A stretch of DNA of 64,000 bases from positions 40,514 to 104,513 of the forward strand of contig NZ_LSAZ01000001.1 of assembly GCF_001584325.1 (NCBI RefSeq), read 5' to 3'. This document shows positions 8,273-16,973 of this stretch, piece after piece. The translations under genes were made by a program, and so were the position numbers. Position 1 is the first letter of the stretch. Every line of letters starts with the position of its first letter. The DNA comes from Bacillus nakamurai. Its GTDB lineage: Bacteria > Bacillota > Bacilli > Bacillales > Bacillaceae. A model generated the notes under the pieces. That model searched no databases and had not been told where the DNA came from. It saw only the letters and a program-made list of their open reading frames with translations.

Positions 8273-10249
8273 TTGAAAAAACTCATAACCGAAGAAGACA
8301 TAGCGGCTCTTGTATCCGTGACTGACCCCCAGTATGCCCCTGACGGCAAACGGGCGGCATACGTACAGACAAAAGTCAACCAAGAGCAGGATTCGTATTC
8401 CTCAGCGATTATGATGTATGACGCCGACACCGGAACGTCAAGCCGATGGACATACGGGGAGAAGAAAAACACCAGTCCGAGATGGTCTCCGGATGGACGG
8501 CGTCTTGCTTTTGTTTCTGACAGGGACGGCGGTGTTCCCCAGCTCTTTATCATGAACGCCGGCGGAGGAGAGGCTGAAAAAGCAGCCGATATCCCATGGG
8601 GCGTATCTGATCCTATATGGTCTCCCGACGGCAAATCAGTGCTTCTATCCGTCAGTCTGACTTCATCTGAACGTGCGGATGATCAAGAAAAAAAGAAACG
8701 CAACGAATTTGAGCCTGTCGACATTCAAACATTAACGTACAAACGTGACGGAAAAGGTTTACTGAAAGGAAGCTGGACACAGCTTGTGCTTGTCAATCTG
8801 GAAACGGGAAATCTTCAGCAGCTTACGGATCATGAAGCCGACCATTATGACGCGGCATTTTCTCCAAATGGCGAATGGCTTGTGTTTACGGCCAATTTAA
8901 CCGATCAGGGCGATGCCAGTAAGCCGAGCGATGTCTATCTAATGGAGCTGAAAAGCGGCCGACTGAAGCAAATTACGCCGTACAGCGGTTCCTTTGGTTC
9001 GTGCGCGTTTTCACCGGACGGTTCTTATATCGCCATGCTCGGCCATGAAAATGAATATCGCAATGCCACATTAGAAAAGGCATGGCTCTATGACATGAAA
9101 AACGAACGGCTGTCTTGTCTGACTGACATGCTGGATGTCCACTTAAGCGACGCGCTTATTGCGGATTCGCTTATAGGAGGCGTTACCCCGCGTCCGGTAT
9201 GGACAAACGACGGCCAAGGATTTTATGTCCTCGGAACCGAGCAGGGAAGCACCGGAATTTATTATATTTCAATAGACGGACTCGCTTACCCGATTCGGTT
9301 AGAAGATGAATACGTAAACGGCTTTACTTTCCATCCTGATCAAAAAAGCTATATCGCCGTCATTGCCAAGCCGTCATGGCCCTCTGAGCTTTACTGCATT
9401 CCGCTGAGAGAAGGGGAGGAGAAACAATTGACGGCTGCCAATGACCGGTTTGTCGGGGAGCACATCATATCCGTGCCGGAAAACCTGCAATATGAAACAA
9501 AGGACGGGCTGACGGTGAACGGCTGGTTTTTAAAGCCCGCCCGATTTGAAGAAAATAAGACATATCCCCTCATCCTTTACATACACGGCGGCCCTCACAT
9601 GATGTACGGACATACATATTTTCACGAATTTCAAGTGCTGGCGGCTCAAGGGTATGCTGTCGTGTATGTGAATCCGCGAGGCAGCCATGGCTATGGACAG
9701 GACTTTGTCAATCGTGTCAGGGGGGATTACGGCGGAGGAGATTACCGCGATGTCATACAGGCTGTGGATGAGGCAGTGCAGGCCTATCCGTTTATTGACC
9801 GGGAGCGTCTCGGTGTGACGGGGGGAAGCTACGGAGGATTTATGACGAACTGGATCGTCGGCCAGACAGACCGATTTAAAGCGGCTGTCACGCAGCGTTC
9901 TATTTCAAACTGGTTCAGCTTTCACGGTGTCAGTGATATCGGATACTTTTTCACAGACTGGCAGCTTGGGCACGACTTATTTGAGGAAACAGACAAGCTG
10001 TGGGAGCGTTCGCCTGTAAAATATGCGTCACAAGTCACGACCCCGCTTTTAATTCTTCATGGAGAGCGTGATGACCGCTGTCCGATAGAACAAGCGGAGC
10101 AGCTTTTTACCGCTCTGAAAAAATTAAACAAAACAACTGCGTTTGTCAGATTTCCGGGGGCTGCGCATGAATTGTCACGCAGCGGCCATCCTAAGCAGCG
10201 GATGAAGCGCCTGAACTATATCTATTCGTGGTTTGATCAATATTTATAA
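8273..10249 (+). CDS. yuxL: Prolyl oligopeptidase-family (S9C) peptidase YuxL
   Basis: Serine peptidase of the S9 acylaminoacyl-peptidase/POP group, 658 residues. The first two thirds hold beta-propeller repeats with SPDG/WSPDG signatures (for example near residues 75 and 115); the C-terminal alpha/beta hydrolase domain starts near 405. Catalytic Ser is in VTGGSYGGF (about S519), with GERDD and GAAHELS supplying the likely Asp and His. No signal peptide, so cytoplasmic. Start is the TTG at 8273, seven bases behind GGAGGAG. Monocistronic, convergent with yutI. Substrate unknown. Confidence 0.93.
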   Translation: MKKLITEEDIAALVSVTDPQYAPDGKRAAYVQTKVNQEQDSYSSAIMMYDADTGTSSRWTYGEKKNTSPRWSPDGRRLAFVSDRDGGVPQLFIMNAGGGEAEKAADIPWGVSDPIWSPDGKSVLLSVSLTSSERADDQEKKKRNEFEPVDIQTLTYKRDGKGLLKGSWTQLVLVNLETGNLQQLTDHEADHYDAAFSPNGEWLVFTANLTDQGDASKPSDVYLMELKSGRLKQITPYSGSFGSCAFSPDGSYIAMLGHENEYRNATLEKAWLYDMKNERLSCLTDMLDVHLSDALIADSLIGGVTPRPVWTNDGQGFYVLGTEQGSTGIYYISIDGLAYPIRLEDEYVNGFTFHPDQKSYIAVIAKPSWPSELYCIPLREGEEKQLTAANDRFVGEHIISVPENLQYETKDGLTVNGWFLKPARFEENKTYPLILYIHGGPHMMYGHTYFHEFQVLAAQGYAVVYVNPRGSHGYGQDFVNRVRGDYGGGDYRDVIQAVDEAVQAYPFIDRERLGVTGGSYGGFMTNWIVGQTDRFKAAVTQRSISNWFSFHGVSDIGYFFTDWQLGHDLFEETDKLWERSPVKYASQVTTPLLILHGERDDRCPIEQAEQLFTALKKLNKTTAFVRFPGAAHELSRSGHPKQRMKRLNYIYSWFDQYL

Positions 10250-10252
10250 AAA

Positions 10253-10288
10253 TAAAAAACCAGGCTGTGAGATCAGCCTGGTTTCTTC
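10253..10288. terminator. Bidirectional terminator between yuxL and yutI
   Basis: AAACCAGGCTG (10257-10267), loop TGAGAT, CAGCCTGGTTT (10274-10284), with A/T runs on both sides. Confidence 0.85.
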
Positions 10289-10290
10289 GA

Positions 10291-10527
10291 TTAAAATACT
10301 TGTTCTACTTCAACGACACCCGGCACTTCTTCAAGAAGGGCGCGTTCGATTCCCGCTTTCAGCGTAATCGTTGAACTTGGGCAACTTCCGCATGCGCCAA
10401 GGAGGCGAAGCTTTACAATCCCTTCGTCCACGTCGACAAGCTCACAGTCACCGCCGTCACGAAGCAAAAACGGGCGTAATTTATCCAATACTTCCTGTAC
10501 TTGTTCTTTCATTTCAACCTCAGTCAT
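10291..10527 (-). CDS. yutI: NifU-like C-terminal domain Fe-S carrier YutI
   Basis: Small NfuA/NifU C-terminal-type protein (78 residues from the chosen start) that should bind a [4Fe-4S] cluster between two subunits and pass it to target proteins. The key CxxC is present in [19 protein letters not shown] near residue 45, after [15 protein letters not shown]. The ATG at 10527 has GAAAGGAG seven bases upstream. An in-frame start at 10626 would give a 111-residue form, the length I recall being listed for B. subtilis YutI, but that extension overlaps the likely promoter, so I prefer the short form. Together with sufA (15227) it gives the window two Fe-S assembly genes. Confidence 0.9.
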   Translation of the reverse strand: MTEVEMKEQVQEVLDKLRPFLLRDGGDCELVDVDEGIVKLRLLGACGSCPSSTITLKAGIERALLEEVPGVVEVEQVF

Positions 10528-10614
10528 GACATTCGCTCCTTTCATATGCATAAAACCATTATATTCACAGTAACGATAAAAATCTAATGTTTGGTTTGCA
10601 AAGTTGCTTTCATT

Positions 10615-10623
10615 ATTATAGCA
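10615..10623 (-). promoter_or_regulatory. Extended -10 promoter for yutI
   Basis: On the minus strand TGC-TATAAT (10623 down to 10615) is a perfect extended -10 element; no good -35 hexamer is visible, which is common for this class. Confidence 0.45.
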
Positions 10624-10705
10624 CATCTATACTTGTACATAAAAACCGTTTTTTATACAAAAGCTGCCCCGTCCTTTGTATACTGGTGTAAAGGGGATGA
10701 TAAAC

Positions 10706-11032
10706 ATGACAGAACCGATTATGCTCAGCGTTTACGGTGCGGAAACCATCTGCGCAAGCTGCGTGAATATGCCCGGCGCCAAAGATACCTTTGAATGGCT
10801 GGAGGCGGCGCTGAAGCGGAAATATCCTGATCAGCCATTTAGGATGCAGTATATTGATATTAATGAACCGCCTCAACAAGAAGGCATTCAAGAGCTCTCG
10901 GAACGAATCAGAAGCGATGAATTCTTTTATCCGCTCGTTTTAGTGGAGGATGTCATTGTGGGGGAAGGGAATCCGAATTTAAAAGATATATATGAAGAAA
11001 TGGAAAAGCGCGGCTACGTACCTGGCCCATAG
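10706..11032 (+). CDS. yuzD: YuzD family protein (DUF1462), thioredoxin-like
   Basis: A 108-residue cytosolic protein, MTEPIMLSVYGAETICASC..., with a CASC pair near residue 16 in the place where thioredoxin-fold proteins have their redox Cys pair, and VLVEDVIVGEGNPNLKDIY in the C-terminal half. It belongs to the YuzD/DUF1462 family found in Bacilli and staphylococci. Placement opposite the Fe-S carrier gene yutI suggests, but does not prove, a redox or Fe-S-related role. ATG at 10706 follows AAGGGGATG; the upstream in-frame ATG at 10676 lacks a site and falls in the promoter region. Confidence 0.85.
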   Translation: MTEPIMLSVYGAETICASCVNMPGAKDTFEWLEAALKRKYPDQPFRMQYIDINEPPQQEGIQELSERIRSDEFFYPLVLVEDVIVGEGNPNLKDIYEEMEKRGYVPGP

Positions 11033-11033
11033 A

Positions 11034-11070
11034 AAAAAGCCGCTGACGGCCAATCAGCGGCTTTGCTTTT
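11034..11070. terminator. Terminator between yuzD and yutJ
   Basis: AAAGCCGCTGA (11036-11046) pairs with TCAGCGGCTTT (11054-11064). A run on the left and GCTTTT on the right make it usable in both directions between the convergent genes. Confidence 0.8.
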
Positions 11071-11071
11071 A

Positions 11072-12139
11072 TCATCCGTTATGATGCTTGTACATCCATA
11101 AAAGCCCGGATTTTAACAAGCGCGGCACACGCCCGATCAGCGGACGATCGGCGACAAGGCCGAAGCCCGCTTTTTTTCCGAGTGAGCCGAGCACGCCTTT
11201 CAGCTTAAACTGCGGCATCGTTTCCGGCAGCTCTTCCTGGTTCCAGCGTTTTTGTAGAATTTGTACGATTTGTTCAGCCTGGGCTTCGGCCAGCTGGGCG
11301 CTGGGCGCATGCGGAAGGCTTGCGCAATCGCCGACGACGTATACATGCTCATCGCCCGGAATATTGTGGTGCGGTGTTAACACGACGCGGCCTTGTGCGT
11401 CTTTTTCTGCATCTAAGTCTCTTACGGCCTGATTCGGCTGAATTCCGGCCGTCCACACGATGGCATCGGCGTGAATGGCTTCGCCGTGGTTATACACGAT
11501 GCCGTCTTCCACTTGTGTAATATTCGCTTTATTGATAATGGTGACTCCGTGTTCCTCAAACCATTTTTGCACATATTTGCTCAGCCGTTTCGGAAAGCTT
11601 GATAAAATCAGTTCACCGCGGTCAAATAAGATAATGTTTAAATCGTCACGGCTCTCTCTTAATTCACTGGCAAGCTCAACGCCGCTTAATCCCGCTCCGA
11701 CGATAGCGACAGCTGCATTTGCGCCGAGGTTGTTCAGTCTTTGATAGGTTGCGCGTGATTGGTCAATTGTCTGAATGCTGTATGTGTATTCCGGCGCGCC
11801 GGGCACGTTATGATACTTATCCTCGCAGCCCAGCCCGATCACCGCGTCATCGTAAGAAATCGGTTCCCGGTCATGGAACAGCACTTGTTTATTTTTCGTG
11901 TCAATGAAAGACACCTCTCCGTATTGAACATCCAAATTCGGGTGTTCAGGAAAAGACACTCTGATATGATGATCAGAAATAGTGCCGGCAGCAAGCGCAT
12001 AATATTCTGTTTTTAAGCAGTGATACGGATTTCTGTCAATCAGCGTAATTGAAATATCTGACGGAAGCTGGTTCGGCAATAAACGGTGAAGCACCCGCAT
12101 GTTCCCGTAACCCCCGCCGATCAAGACCAATTTTTTCAT
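11072..12139 (-). CDS. yutJ: Type II NADH dehydrogenase-like flavoprotein YutJ
   Basis: FAD-dependent pyridine nucleotide oxidoreductase of the NDH-2 family, 355 residues. The FAD Rossmann motif is at the start (LVLIGGGYGNMRVL), the NAD(P)H-binding motif is AIVGAGLSGVELASELR near 150, and the second FAD motif VYVVGDCASLP is near 280. The family passes electrons from NADH to quinone at the inner face of the membrane without pumping. Paralogue of yumB in this window (23248-24468). ATG at 12139 follows AAAAGGGGAATCATA-type sequence. The electron acceptor has not been established from sequence. Confidence 0.9.
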   Translation of the reverse strand: MKKLVLIGGGYGNMRVLHRLLPNQLPSDISITLIDRNPYHCLKTEYYALAAGTISDHHIRVSFPEHPNLDVQYGEVSFIDTKNKQVLFHDREPISYDDAVIGLGCEDKYHNVPGAPEYTYSIQTIDQSRATYQRLNNLGANAAVAIVGAGLSGVELASELRESRDDLNIILFDRGELILSSFPKRLSKYVQKWFEEHGVTIINKANITQVEDGIVYNHGEAIHADAIVWTAGIQPNQAVRDLDAEKDAQGRVVLTPHHNIPGDEHVYVVGDCASLPHAPSAQLAEAQAEQIVQILQKRWNQEELPETMPQFKLKGVLGSLGKKAGFGLVADRPLIGRVPRLLKSGLLWMYKHHNG

Positions 12140-12404
12140 TATGATTCCCCTTTTGCCCGAAAAATATGGTAGTCAATGTTGTTACAAAATAACGAACTAT
12201 GTAAAATAACATCTAGAATTATATCGAATTTGATCTAAAACCACAATAATAGTTTTAAAATAACCTACAAATTGACCAGAAAGCGCACAATAGTAAAACC
12301 TTTACCTTGAATTAATATGTTACGATAATACTTGCGCCAAACCATCTCTTTGACGAAAAGCGGAAATTCCGTTAGGATAAGGTACATATGTGAGGTGAAA
12401 CCGC

Positions 12405-12641
12405 ATGAATCCGATGATTGAATTCTGTGTCAGCAATTTAGCGCGCGGTTCCCAGGAAGCACGGGAGATATTGGAGAAGGACCCGAATCTGGACGTGCTT
12501 GAATACGGCTGTTTAAGCTATTGCGGAAAATGCATGGAGTCCATGTTCGCCCTTGTCAACGGCGAAGTGGTCACAGGGAACACGCCGGCTGAACTTGTTG
12601 AAAACATATATACATTCATAGAAGAAAATCCGATGTTTTAA
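12405..12641 (+). CDS. yuzB: YuzB family protein (UPF0349, DUF1450)
   Basis: A 78-residue protein with three clustered cysteines ([12 protein letters not shown], about residues 37-45) after a C near residue 8, the arrangement of the UPF0349/DUF1450 family. This cysteine pattern suggests metal or Fe-S binding, which is inference. ATG behind GTGAGGTGAAA. It stands alone between yutJ (divergent) and yutK. The 265-base gap on its left contains promoter-like AT-rich sequence but no pair of hexamers that I would defend. Confidence 0.88.
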   Translation: MNPMIEFCVSNLARGSQEAREILEKDPNLDVLEYGCLSYCGKCMESMFALVNGEVVTGNTPAELVENIYTFIEENPMF

Positions 12642-12645
12642 TCAG

Positions 12646-12670
12646 TGGCTCCGAGCGGGCCTCTTTTTTT
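12646..12670 (+). terminator. Short terminator after yuzB
   Basis: GGCTC / GGGCC (one G-U pair) with loop CGAGC (12647-12661) followed by CTCTTTTTTT. The stem is short, so moderate confidence. Confidence 0.55.
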
Positions 12671-12703
12671 ATTGCTCCGAGTTTTGGCAAAACAAAAAAT
12701 TTG

Positions 12704-12732
12704 TAGACAGCAAAAATAAATATTGTTATCTT
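12704..12732 (+). promoter_or_regulatory. Candidate promoter for yutK
   Basis: TAGACA (12704-12709), 17 bases, TATCTT (12727-12732), 41 bases before the yutK start. No purine riboswitch core was found in the short leader. Confidence 0.5.
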
Positions 12733-12773
12733 AATAAAGACTTTTTTTAAATAAAATTTTAGAGGTGGATTCA

Positions 12774-13988
12774 TTGAATATAGTTTGGGGGCTGCTCGGG
12801 GCAGCGGCTGTATTAGCCATTGCTTTTTTGTTATCAGAAAAGAAAAGCAAAATTAATGTACGAACCGTCATCGTCGGTTTATGTTTACAAATTGCCTTTG
12901 GATTCATCGTGTTAAAGTGGGATGCGGGACGGGCCGTGTTTTTATGGTTTTCAAGCCGCGTTCAGCTTCTCATTGATTATGCGAATGAAGGGATCAGCTT
13001 TATTTTTGGCCCTCTTTTGAAAGTGGGCAGCAGCCCGGCATTTGCATTGAGCGTTCTGCCGGTCATTATTTTCTTCTCGGCGCTCATTGCTGTTTTGTAT
13101 CACCTGAAAATTATGCAGCTCATTTTCCGCGTCATCGGAGGCGGGCTGTCAAAACTTCTTGGGACAAGCAAAACAGAATCGCTTGCAGCGGCAGCGAATA
13201 TTTTTGTCGGCCAAACCGAATCACCGCTTGTCATTAAACCGCTGATTGCCGGATTAACACGTTCCGAGCTGTTTACGATTATGACGAGCGGCCTTTCGGC
13301 TGTAGCAGGCTCCACTCTTTTCGGCTACGCGCTGCTCGGCATTCCGATCGAATATTTGCTGGCGGCAAGCTTTATGGCGGCCCCGGCCGGTCTTGTCTTC
13401 GGTAAAATACTGATTCCGGAAACGGAAAAAACGCAGACGGTAAAAGGCGATTTTAATATGGACGAAGGTGAAGGCGCCGCGAATGTGATCGACGCCGCCG
13501 CAAAGGGCGCGTCCACAGGTCTTCAAATTGCTTTGAACGTCGGCGCTATGCTGCTTGCGTTTGTCGCATTAATCGCTGTTGTGAACGGAATTCTCGGCGG
13601 AATCGGCGGCTGGTTCGGTTTCAAACATATTACATTAGAATCCATTCTCGGGTATGTGTTTTCTCCAATCGCATTTGTGATCGGCGTTCCTTGGCATGAA
13701 GCGCTGGGAGCCGGAAGCTATATCGGACAAAAGCTTGTATTGAATGAGTTTGTCGCTTACTCAAACTTCGGCCCCCATATTGCAGATTTTTCAAAAAAAA
13801 CGTCTACCATTATCAGCTTTGCCTTGTGCGGTTTTGCCAACTTCTCATCCATTGCGATTATGCTCGGCACACTGGGCGGTTTGGCGCCAAGCCGCCGTTC
13901 GGACATTGCGCGTCTCGGATTGAGAGCGGTCATTGCGGGAACGCTCGCAAACCTTCTCAGCGCCGCGATCGCCGGCATGTTTATTTAA
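12774..13988 (+). CDS. yutK: Concentrative nucleoside transporter (CNT family) YutK
   Basis: Membrane cotransporter of the NupC/CNT family, 404 residues, importing nucleosides with an ion gradient. Family signatures include [11 protein letters not shown] near residue 145 and [23 protein letters not shown] near 360; there are about eight to ten hydrophobic segments. The TTG at 12774 follows AGAGGTGG at normal spacing and gives the expected length, whereas the GTG at 12765 lies within that site. Monocistronic with its own promoter and terminator. Which nucleosides it prefers cannot be told here. Confidence 0.92.
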   Translation: MNIVWGLLGAAAVLAIAFLLSEKKSKINVRTVIVGLCLQIAFGFIVLKWDAGRAVFLWFSSRVQLLIDYANEGISFIFGPLLKVGSSPAFALSVLPVIIFFSALIAVLYHLKIMQLIFRVIGGGLSKLLGTSKTESLAAAANIFVGQTESPLVIKPLIAGLTRSELFTIMTSGLSAVAGSTLFGYALLGIPIEYLLAASFMAAPAGLVFGKILIPETEKTQTVKGDFNMDEGEGAANVIDAAAKGASTGLQIALNVGAMLLAFVALIAVVNGILGGIGGWFGFKHITLESILGYVFSPIAFVIGVPWHEALGAGSYIGQKLVLNEFVAYSNFGPHIADFSKKTSTIISFALCGFANFSSIAIMLGTLGGLAPSRRSDIARLGLRAVIAGTLANLLSAAIAGMFI

Positions 13989-13992
13989 ACGT

Positions 13993-14023
13993 AAAAAAAA
14001 GCCACGATTTGTGGCTTTTTTTC
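13993..14023 (+). terminator. Terminator after yutK
   Basis: AAAAAGCCAC (13996-14005), loop GATTT, GTGGCTTTTT (14011-14020), ending in T run. Confidence 0.88.
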
Positions 14024-14106
14024 TATTTTCATCTATTTGCTCGTATGCAGCAGCTTTTTTTGAATTAAATGTGTTTTCTTCATTCATTGTTAAGCGCTTC
14101 CAGTGT

Positions 14107-14215
14107 TTGATAATTCGTGAGCTGCCCTATTATACTATTCTGCCCGTTTATTCATCAACGATTTTGGTTTTAAACGATAAAAGCTCCCTGCATATAATTG
14201 CAGGGAGCTTTTATG
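14107..14215 (+). ncRNA. Candidate small RNA upstream of dapF (promoter plus terminator, no ORF)
   Basis: The 274-base gap between yutK and dapF holds a promoter-like pair TTGATA (14107-14112), 18 bases, TATACT (14131-14136), followed about 45 bases later by a strong stem-loop AAAAGCTCCCTGCA (14179-14192) / TGCAGGGAGCTTTT (14199-14212). A transcript from about 14143 to 14215 would be some 70 nt and has no start codon with ribosome-binding site. AAGCGCTT at 14094-14101 resembles the centre of a CcpA site, with an imperfect left half. This is structural inference; alternatively the stem is an attenuator for dapF. Confidence 0.35.
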
Positions 14216-14297
14216 TATGAAAAACGGGGGATAATTGTATTGTGTCCGCTAGAAAGAGCTTTTATACTAAGAGAAAGAAAAAAAGTTGGAGGCCGAT

Positions 14298-15152
14298 ATG
14301 AATTCATTTCGTTTTACCAAGATGCACGGTCTTGGAAACAGTTATATATATGTGAACCAATTTGAAGAACAGCTGCCGGAAGAACGGCTGGCTGACATCG
14401 CCATAAAGGTGTCGAGCATTCATACGGGCATCGGCTCAGACGGATTGATTCTGATCTGCCCGTCTGAGAAAGCACCCGTAAAAATGAGGATCTTCAATAA
14501 TGACGGTTCAGAAGGAAAAAACTGCGGAAACGGTCTTCGCTGTGTGGCAAAGTACGCATACGAACATAAGCTGACAGAAGAAACGTCCTTTTTCATTGAA
14601 ACGCTGTCAGGGCTAGTGAAAGCAGACATTAAAGAGGAAAACGGAATTGTGCGTGAAGTCGCAGTTGATATGGGCGAACCGCGCCTCACAAAAAAAGAGC
14701 TGCCGATGGAGGGCAATGGGGATGAACAGACGATAAATGAAACCTTCTCATTTGGAGAAGCGGAGCTCGCGGGAACAGCTGTTTCAATGGGAAACCCCCA
14801 CATTGTTTTTCCGATTGAAGATATCAATCAAGCGCCTTTGACAACGCTCGGACCCGTCATTGAAAAAGATCCGAGATTCCCGGAAGGCGTCAATGTCGAA
14901 TTTGTGGAAACGGTAAATGCCAACGAGCTTCATTTTCGCGTATGGGAGCGGGGCTCCGGCATTACACAGGCATGCGGAACCGGTGCCTGCGCAGCGGCTG
15001 TCGCATCTGTATTAAACGGTGTATCCGAACGGAATCAGGATATTACTGTTCATTTAGCCGGGGGCGACCTAGTGATTAACTGGCAGGACAACGGACATGT
15101 CCTTATGACGGGCCCTGCTGAAACCGTATGTGACGGCGTCTATTTTCTGTAA
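14298..15152 (+). CDS. dapF: Diaminopimelate epimerase
   Basis: PLP-independent racemase converting LL- to meso-diaminopimelate for lysine and peptidoglycan synthesis. The 284-residue product has both active-site thiols in conserved settings: C76 in [13 protein letters not shown] and C226 in [13 protein letters not shown]-terminus [14 protein letters not shown] is typical. ATG at 14298 follows TTGGAGG; an in-frame ATG 12 bases upstream overlaps that site. Single gene between the candidate small RNA and sufA. Assignment is firm. Confidence 0.97.
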   Translation: MNSFRFTKMHGLGNSYIYVNQFEEQLPEERLADIAIKVSSIHTGIGSDGLILICPSEKAPVKMRIFNNDGSEGKNCGNGLRCVAKYAYEHKLTEETSFFIETLSGLVKADIKEENGIVREVAVDMGEPRLTKKELPMEGNGDEQTINETFSFGEAELAGTAVSMGNPHIVFPIEDINQAPLTTLGPVIEKDPRFPEGVNVEFVETVNANELHFRVWERGSGITQACGTGACAAAVASVLNGVSERNQDITVHLAGGDLVINWQDNGHVLMTGPAETVCDGVYFL

Positions 15153-15161
15153 ACAGCTCGT

Positions 15162-15190
15162 TTGAGAATTGGGTCTTTCATGTTTATAAT
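15162..15190 (+). promoter_or_regulatory. SigA promoter of sufA
   Basis: TTGAGA (15162-15167), 17 bases, TATAAT (15185-15190), 36 bases before the sufA ATG. Confidence 0.75.
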
Positions 15191-15226
15191 AGATAACAGC
15201 ATCCGTTTTAAAAAGGAGGTCATACC

Positions 15227-15589
15227 ATGAGTGTTCCCGTAACAATTACTGAAGCAGCGGCTTTGCACATAAAAGATATGATGAAAGAGCACGAAGAAGA
15301 AAACGCGTTTCTCCGTGTAGGCGTAAAAGGCGGCGGCTGCAGCGGCCTGTCTTACGGAATGGGTTTTGAGCATGAAAAAGGCGAAAAAGACAGCTTGTTC
15401 GAGCAGCACGGCATCAACGTTCTGGTCGACAGCGAAAGCCTTGATATTATGAACGGCACCATCATCGATTTCAAGCAGTCTATGATGGGCGGCGGTTTCA
15501 CCATCGACAATCCGAACGCCATCGCATCATGCGGCTGCGGTTCTTCTTTCCGCACGGCCAAAAACGCCGGTACGCCGGAAGAGTGCTAG
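15227..15589 (+). CDS. sufA: A-type iron-sulfur carrier SufA (YutM)
   Basis: HesB/IscA/ErpA-family protein, 120 residues, that accepts Fe-S clusters from the SUF machinery and hands them to apoproteins. The three conserved ligands are present: C38 in GGGCSGLSYG and C102/C104 in ASCGCGSSF. Own promoter and terminator make it monocistronic; AAGGAGGT lies at ideal distance before the ATG. It is the last core gene before the accessory block that carries the bacteriocin operon. Confidence 0.95.
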   Translation: MSVPVTITEAAALHIKDMMKEHEEENAFLRVGVKGGGCSGLSYGMGFEHEKGEKDSLFEQHGINVLVDSESLDIMNGTIIDFKQSMMGGGFTIDNPNAIASCGCGSSFRTAKNAGTPEEC

Positions 15590-15603
15590 ACTGATCAATC
15601 CTA

Positions 15604-15650
15604 TGCCTTCTTGAAAAGGATCTGTCCTTTTTCAAGAAGGCTTTTTTGTA
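15604..15650 (+). terminator. Terminator after sufA
   Basis: GCCTTCTTGAAAAGGA... pairs with ...TCCTTTTTCAAGAAGGC (about 15605-15641) followed by TTTTTT; a very long stem. Confidence 0.9.
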
Positions 15651-15674
15651 CTCGAAAAAAGGACGGGGATACAT

Positions 15675-15870
15675 ATGCTGAAAGACATAGTGGAAAAGGC
15701 TGTCAGGCTGGTGACCGATTATACGTTTCATGATCGTAAACTGCATCGGATTGAGGCTGGAGTCATGCCGCACAACACGCCGTCGATCAGGGGGCGAAAA
15801 TGTGAAGATTATTAATGGAAAATGGGACGATCACCAGGTGCTGGCGATTATTGATCCGAAAGTTAAATAA
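15675..15870 (+). pseudogene. Decayed GNAT (RimJ/YdaF-like) acetyltransferase remnant
   Basis: An ATG at 15675 opens a 46-codon frame ending at 15815 that reads ...DYTFHDRKLHRIEAGVMPHN..., the conserved beta-5/acetyl-CoA region of RimJ-type GNAT N-acetyltransferases, then breaks after NTPSIR. The typical C-terminus KIINGKWDDHQVLAIIDP follows at about 15802-15867 in a different frame. The N-terminal half and the GF-containing segment between the two pieces are missing. So this is a doubly deleted, frameshifted gene, lying between the sufA terminator and the bacteriocin block. A segment around 15776-15812 marks the internal junction. Confidence 0.75.
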
Positions 15871-16336
15871 ATGATATCCTCCTCTATTTGATATGTCTTC
15901 TTAAATCCTTTAGAGTGAGTCTGGCTCCAGGTCAACTATAAATGCAAAATCACCTGGTTTGCTCTGGGAATCTTAGCAGTCAACATCAATGTTTCTATTT
16001 TGTCAGTGTGACGCTGTTCAACTCTTCAGATCATTCTTCTATTTCTTCTTCATTTTGATTGATTTTCCTTTCTAGTCTATTTAAATCAATTGTTATTGAA
16101 ACAAAAGGCAGAATAATGATATCATTCTCCTTTTTGGATTTTCGTTCAAAACATTATTGTTTATAAATCTGAATAAAAAGAAAGAGTATTTGGTGCTGAA
16201 ATTCGAGAAAACACCCTATTCGAATCATAATACTAAAGTCATAATTTATATAAATTGTATTGATTTTTTCGTAGGAATAAACTAAGTTGTAAAAGTATAG
16301 AATATTTAAATTATTTTGTAAGAAAAGGATGGTAAT
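15871..16336. other. AT-rich gap left of the bacteriocin operon
   Basis: No convincing gene. On the minus strand 16153-16031 is open for 40 codons (containing NDIIILPFVSITIDL and a charged EEEIEE tail) but has no usable start, so it may be a remnant or chance. A CCAGGT/ACCTGG inverted pair lies near 15927-15957. The right end carries the likely operon promoter. Base composition is clearly richer in A and T than the flanking core genes. Confidence 0.4.
16255..16283 (+). promoter_or_regulatory. Candidate promoter of the acn operon
   Basis: TTGTAT (16255-16260), 17 bases, TAAACT (16278-16283), 53 bases before acnB. Best hexamer pair in the gap, but neither is perfect. Confidence 0.35.
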
Positions 16337-16909
16337 ATGATAGGTCAATTGAGTAATAAAAAAATCTTTTTAAGTGCTTTTTTCATCATTTTGATCTGTT
16401 CATTACTCTTCCAATTTAGTATTTCAGATAAGATATTGAACACTTATTATTCTTCTGTCGGAGAAAATACCTATGACGTAGGGGAAAAAAGTGTGCGTAC
16501 AATTGTAATGTTTCTGCAAGGTTTTATGATTTTTACGACTTTTGTAGAGATTTTGATTGGCGGATTTATTTTATTTGTTGTGGCTTTTATCCTTGGTTCG
16601 AAAAAACCAAAAAAAATATATCTTCTCCTATACACTTTAACTTCTCTGATTTTGGCATTTAAAATGTTTATTCTTGCGATTGTAAACTACTTAACTGCTG
16701 ATTCCTCTCTTATATATTCAGCGAGCGGCACTTCATTGGATTTGCAGCTGCTAGACCCGTTTTTTTTGATATCGATTGCGGCTTTGTATGTTGTCAGCGG
16801 AAAATTGACTGATTTGAACAAAGGAAAGAGACTTATTTTGACAGGAAGTTTTGTTTTATTAAAGCTCATTACTATTTTCTTTAATTATTTTATGGTGGAT
16901 AAGATTTAG
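16337..16909 (+). CDS. acnB: AcnB, membrane protein of the circular bacteriocin cluster
   Basis: A 190-residue hydrophobic protein with about four membrane segments (near residues 10-28, 55-80, 88-110 and 165-185) and little else to recognise. It precedes the precursor gene acnA by 64 bases, the place held by acnB in the amylocyclicin operon (acnBACDEF) of B. velezensis FZB42. Such proteins in circular bacteriocin clusters are thought to take part in maturation, secretion or immunity; the exact job is not known from sequence. AAAAGGATGG precedes the ATG. Low-GC codon use compared with the core genes. Confidence 0.75.
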   Translation: MIGQLSNKKIFLSAFFIILICSLLFQFSISDKILNTYYSSVGENTYDVGEKSVRTIVMFLQGFMIFTTFVEILIGGFILFVVAFILGSKKPKKIYLLLYTLTSLILAFKMFILAIVNYLTADSSLIYSASGTSLDLQLLDPFFLISIAALYVVSGKLTDLNKGKRLILTGSFVLLKLITIFFNYFMVDKI

Positions 16910-16924
16910 CCCGGGGGAGAGCAA

Positions 16925-16951
16925 ATGAGGCTGAATTTTATTATAGATTAA
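16925..16951 (+). other. Eight-codon micro-ORF before acnA
   Basis: GGGGGAGAGCAA is followed by ATG at 16925 and eight sense codons (MRLNFIID) before TAA, immediately before the acnA ribosome-binding site. It could couple translation from acnB to acnA, or be chance. Confidence 0.2.
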
Positions 16952-16973
16952 AAAAAGAACAGGAGATGTTACG

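Noticed and set aside
15906..15936. On the minus strand TTGACC...CTCTAAAGG resembles a MerR-type operator with long spacer
   Set aside because: The dyad is imperfect, there is no TATAAT-like -10 at the right place and no MerR-family gene in the window.
16154..16348. Minus-strand open frame of 64 codons overlapping the acnB start
   Set aside because: AT-rich chance frame over the acn promoter region, no ribosome-binding site.
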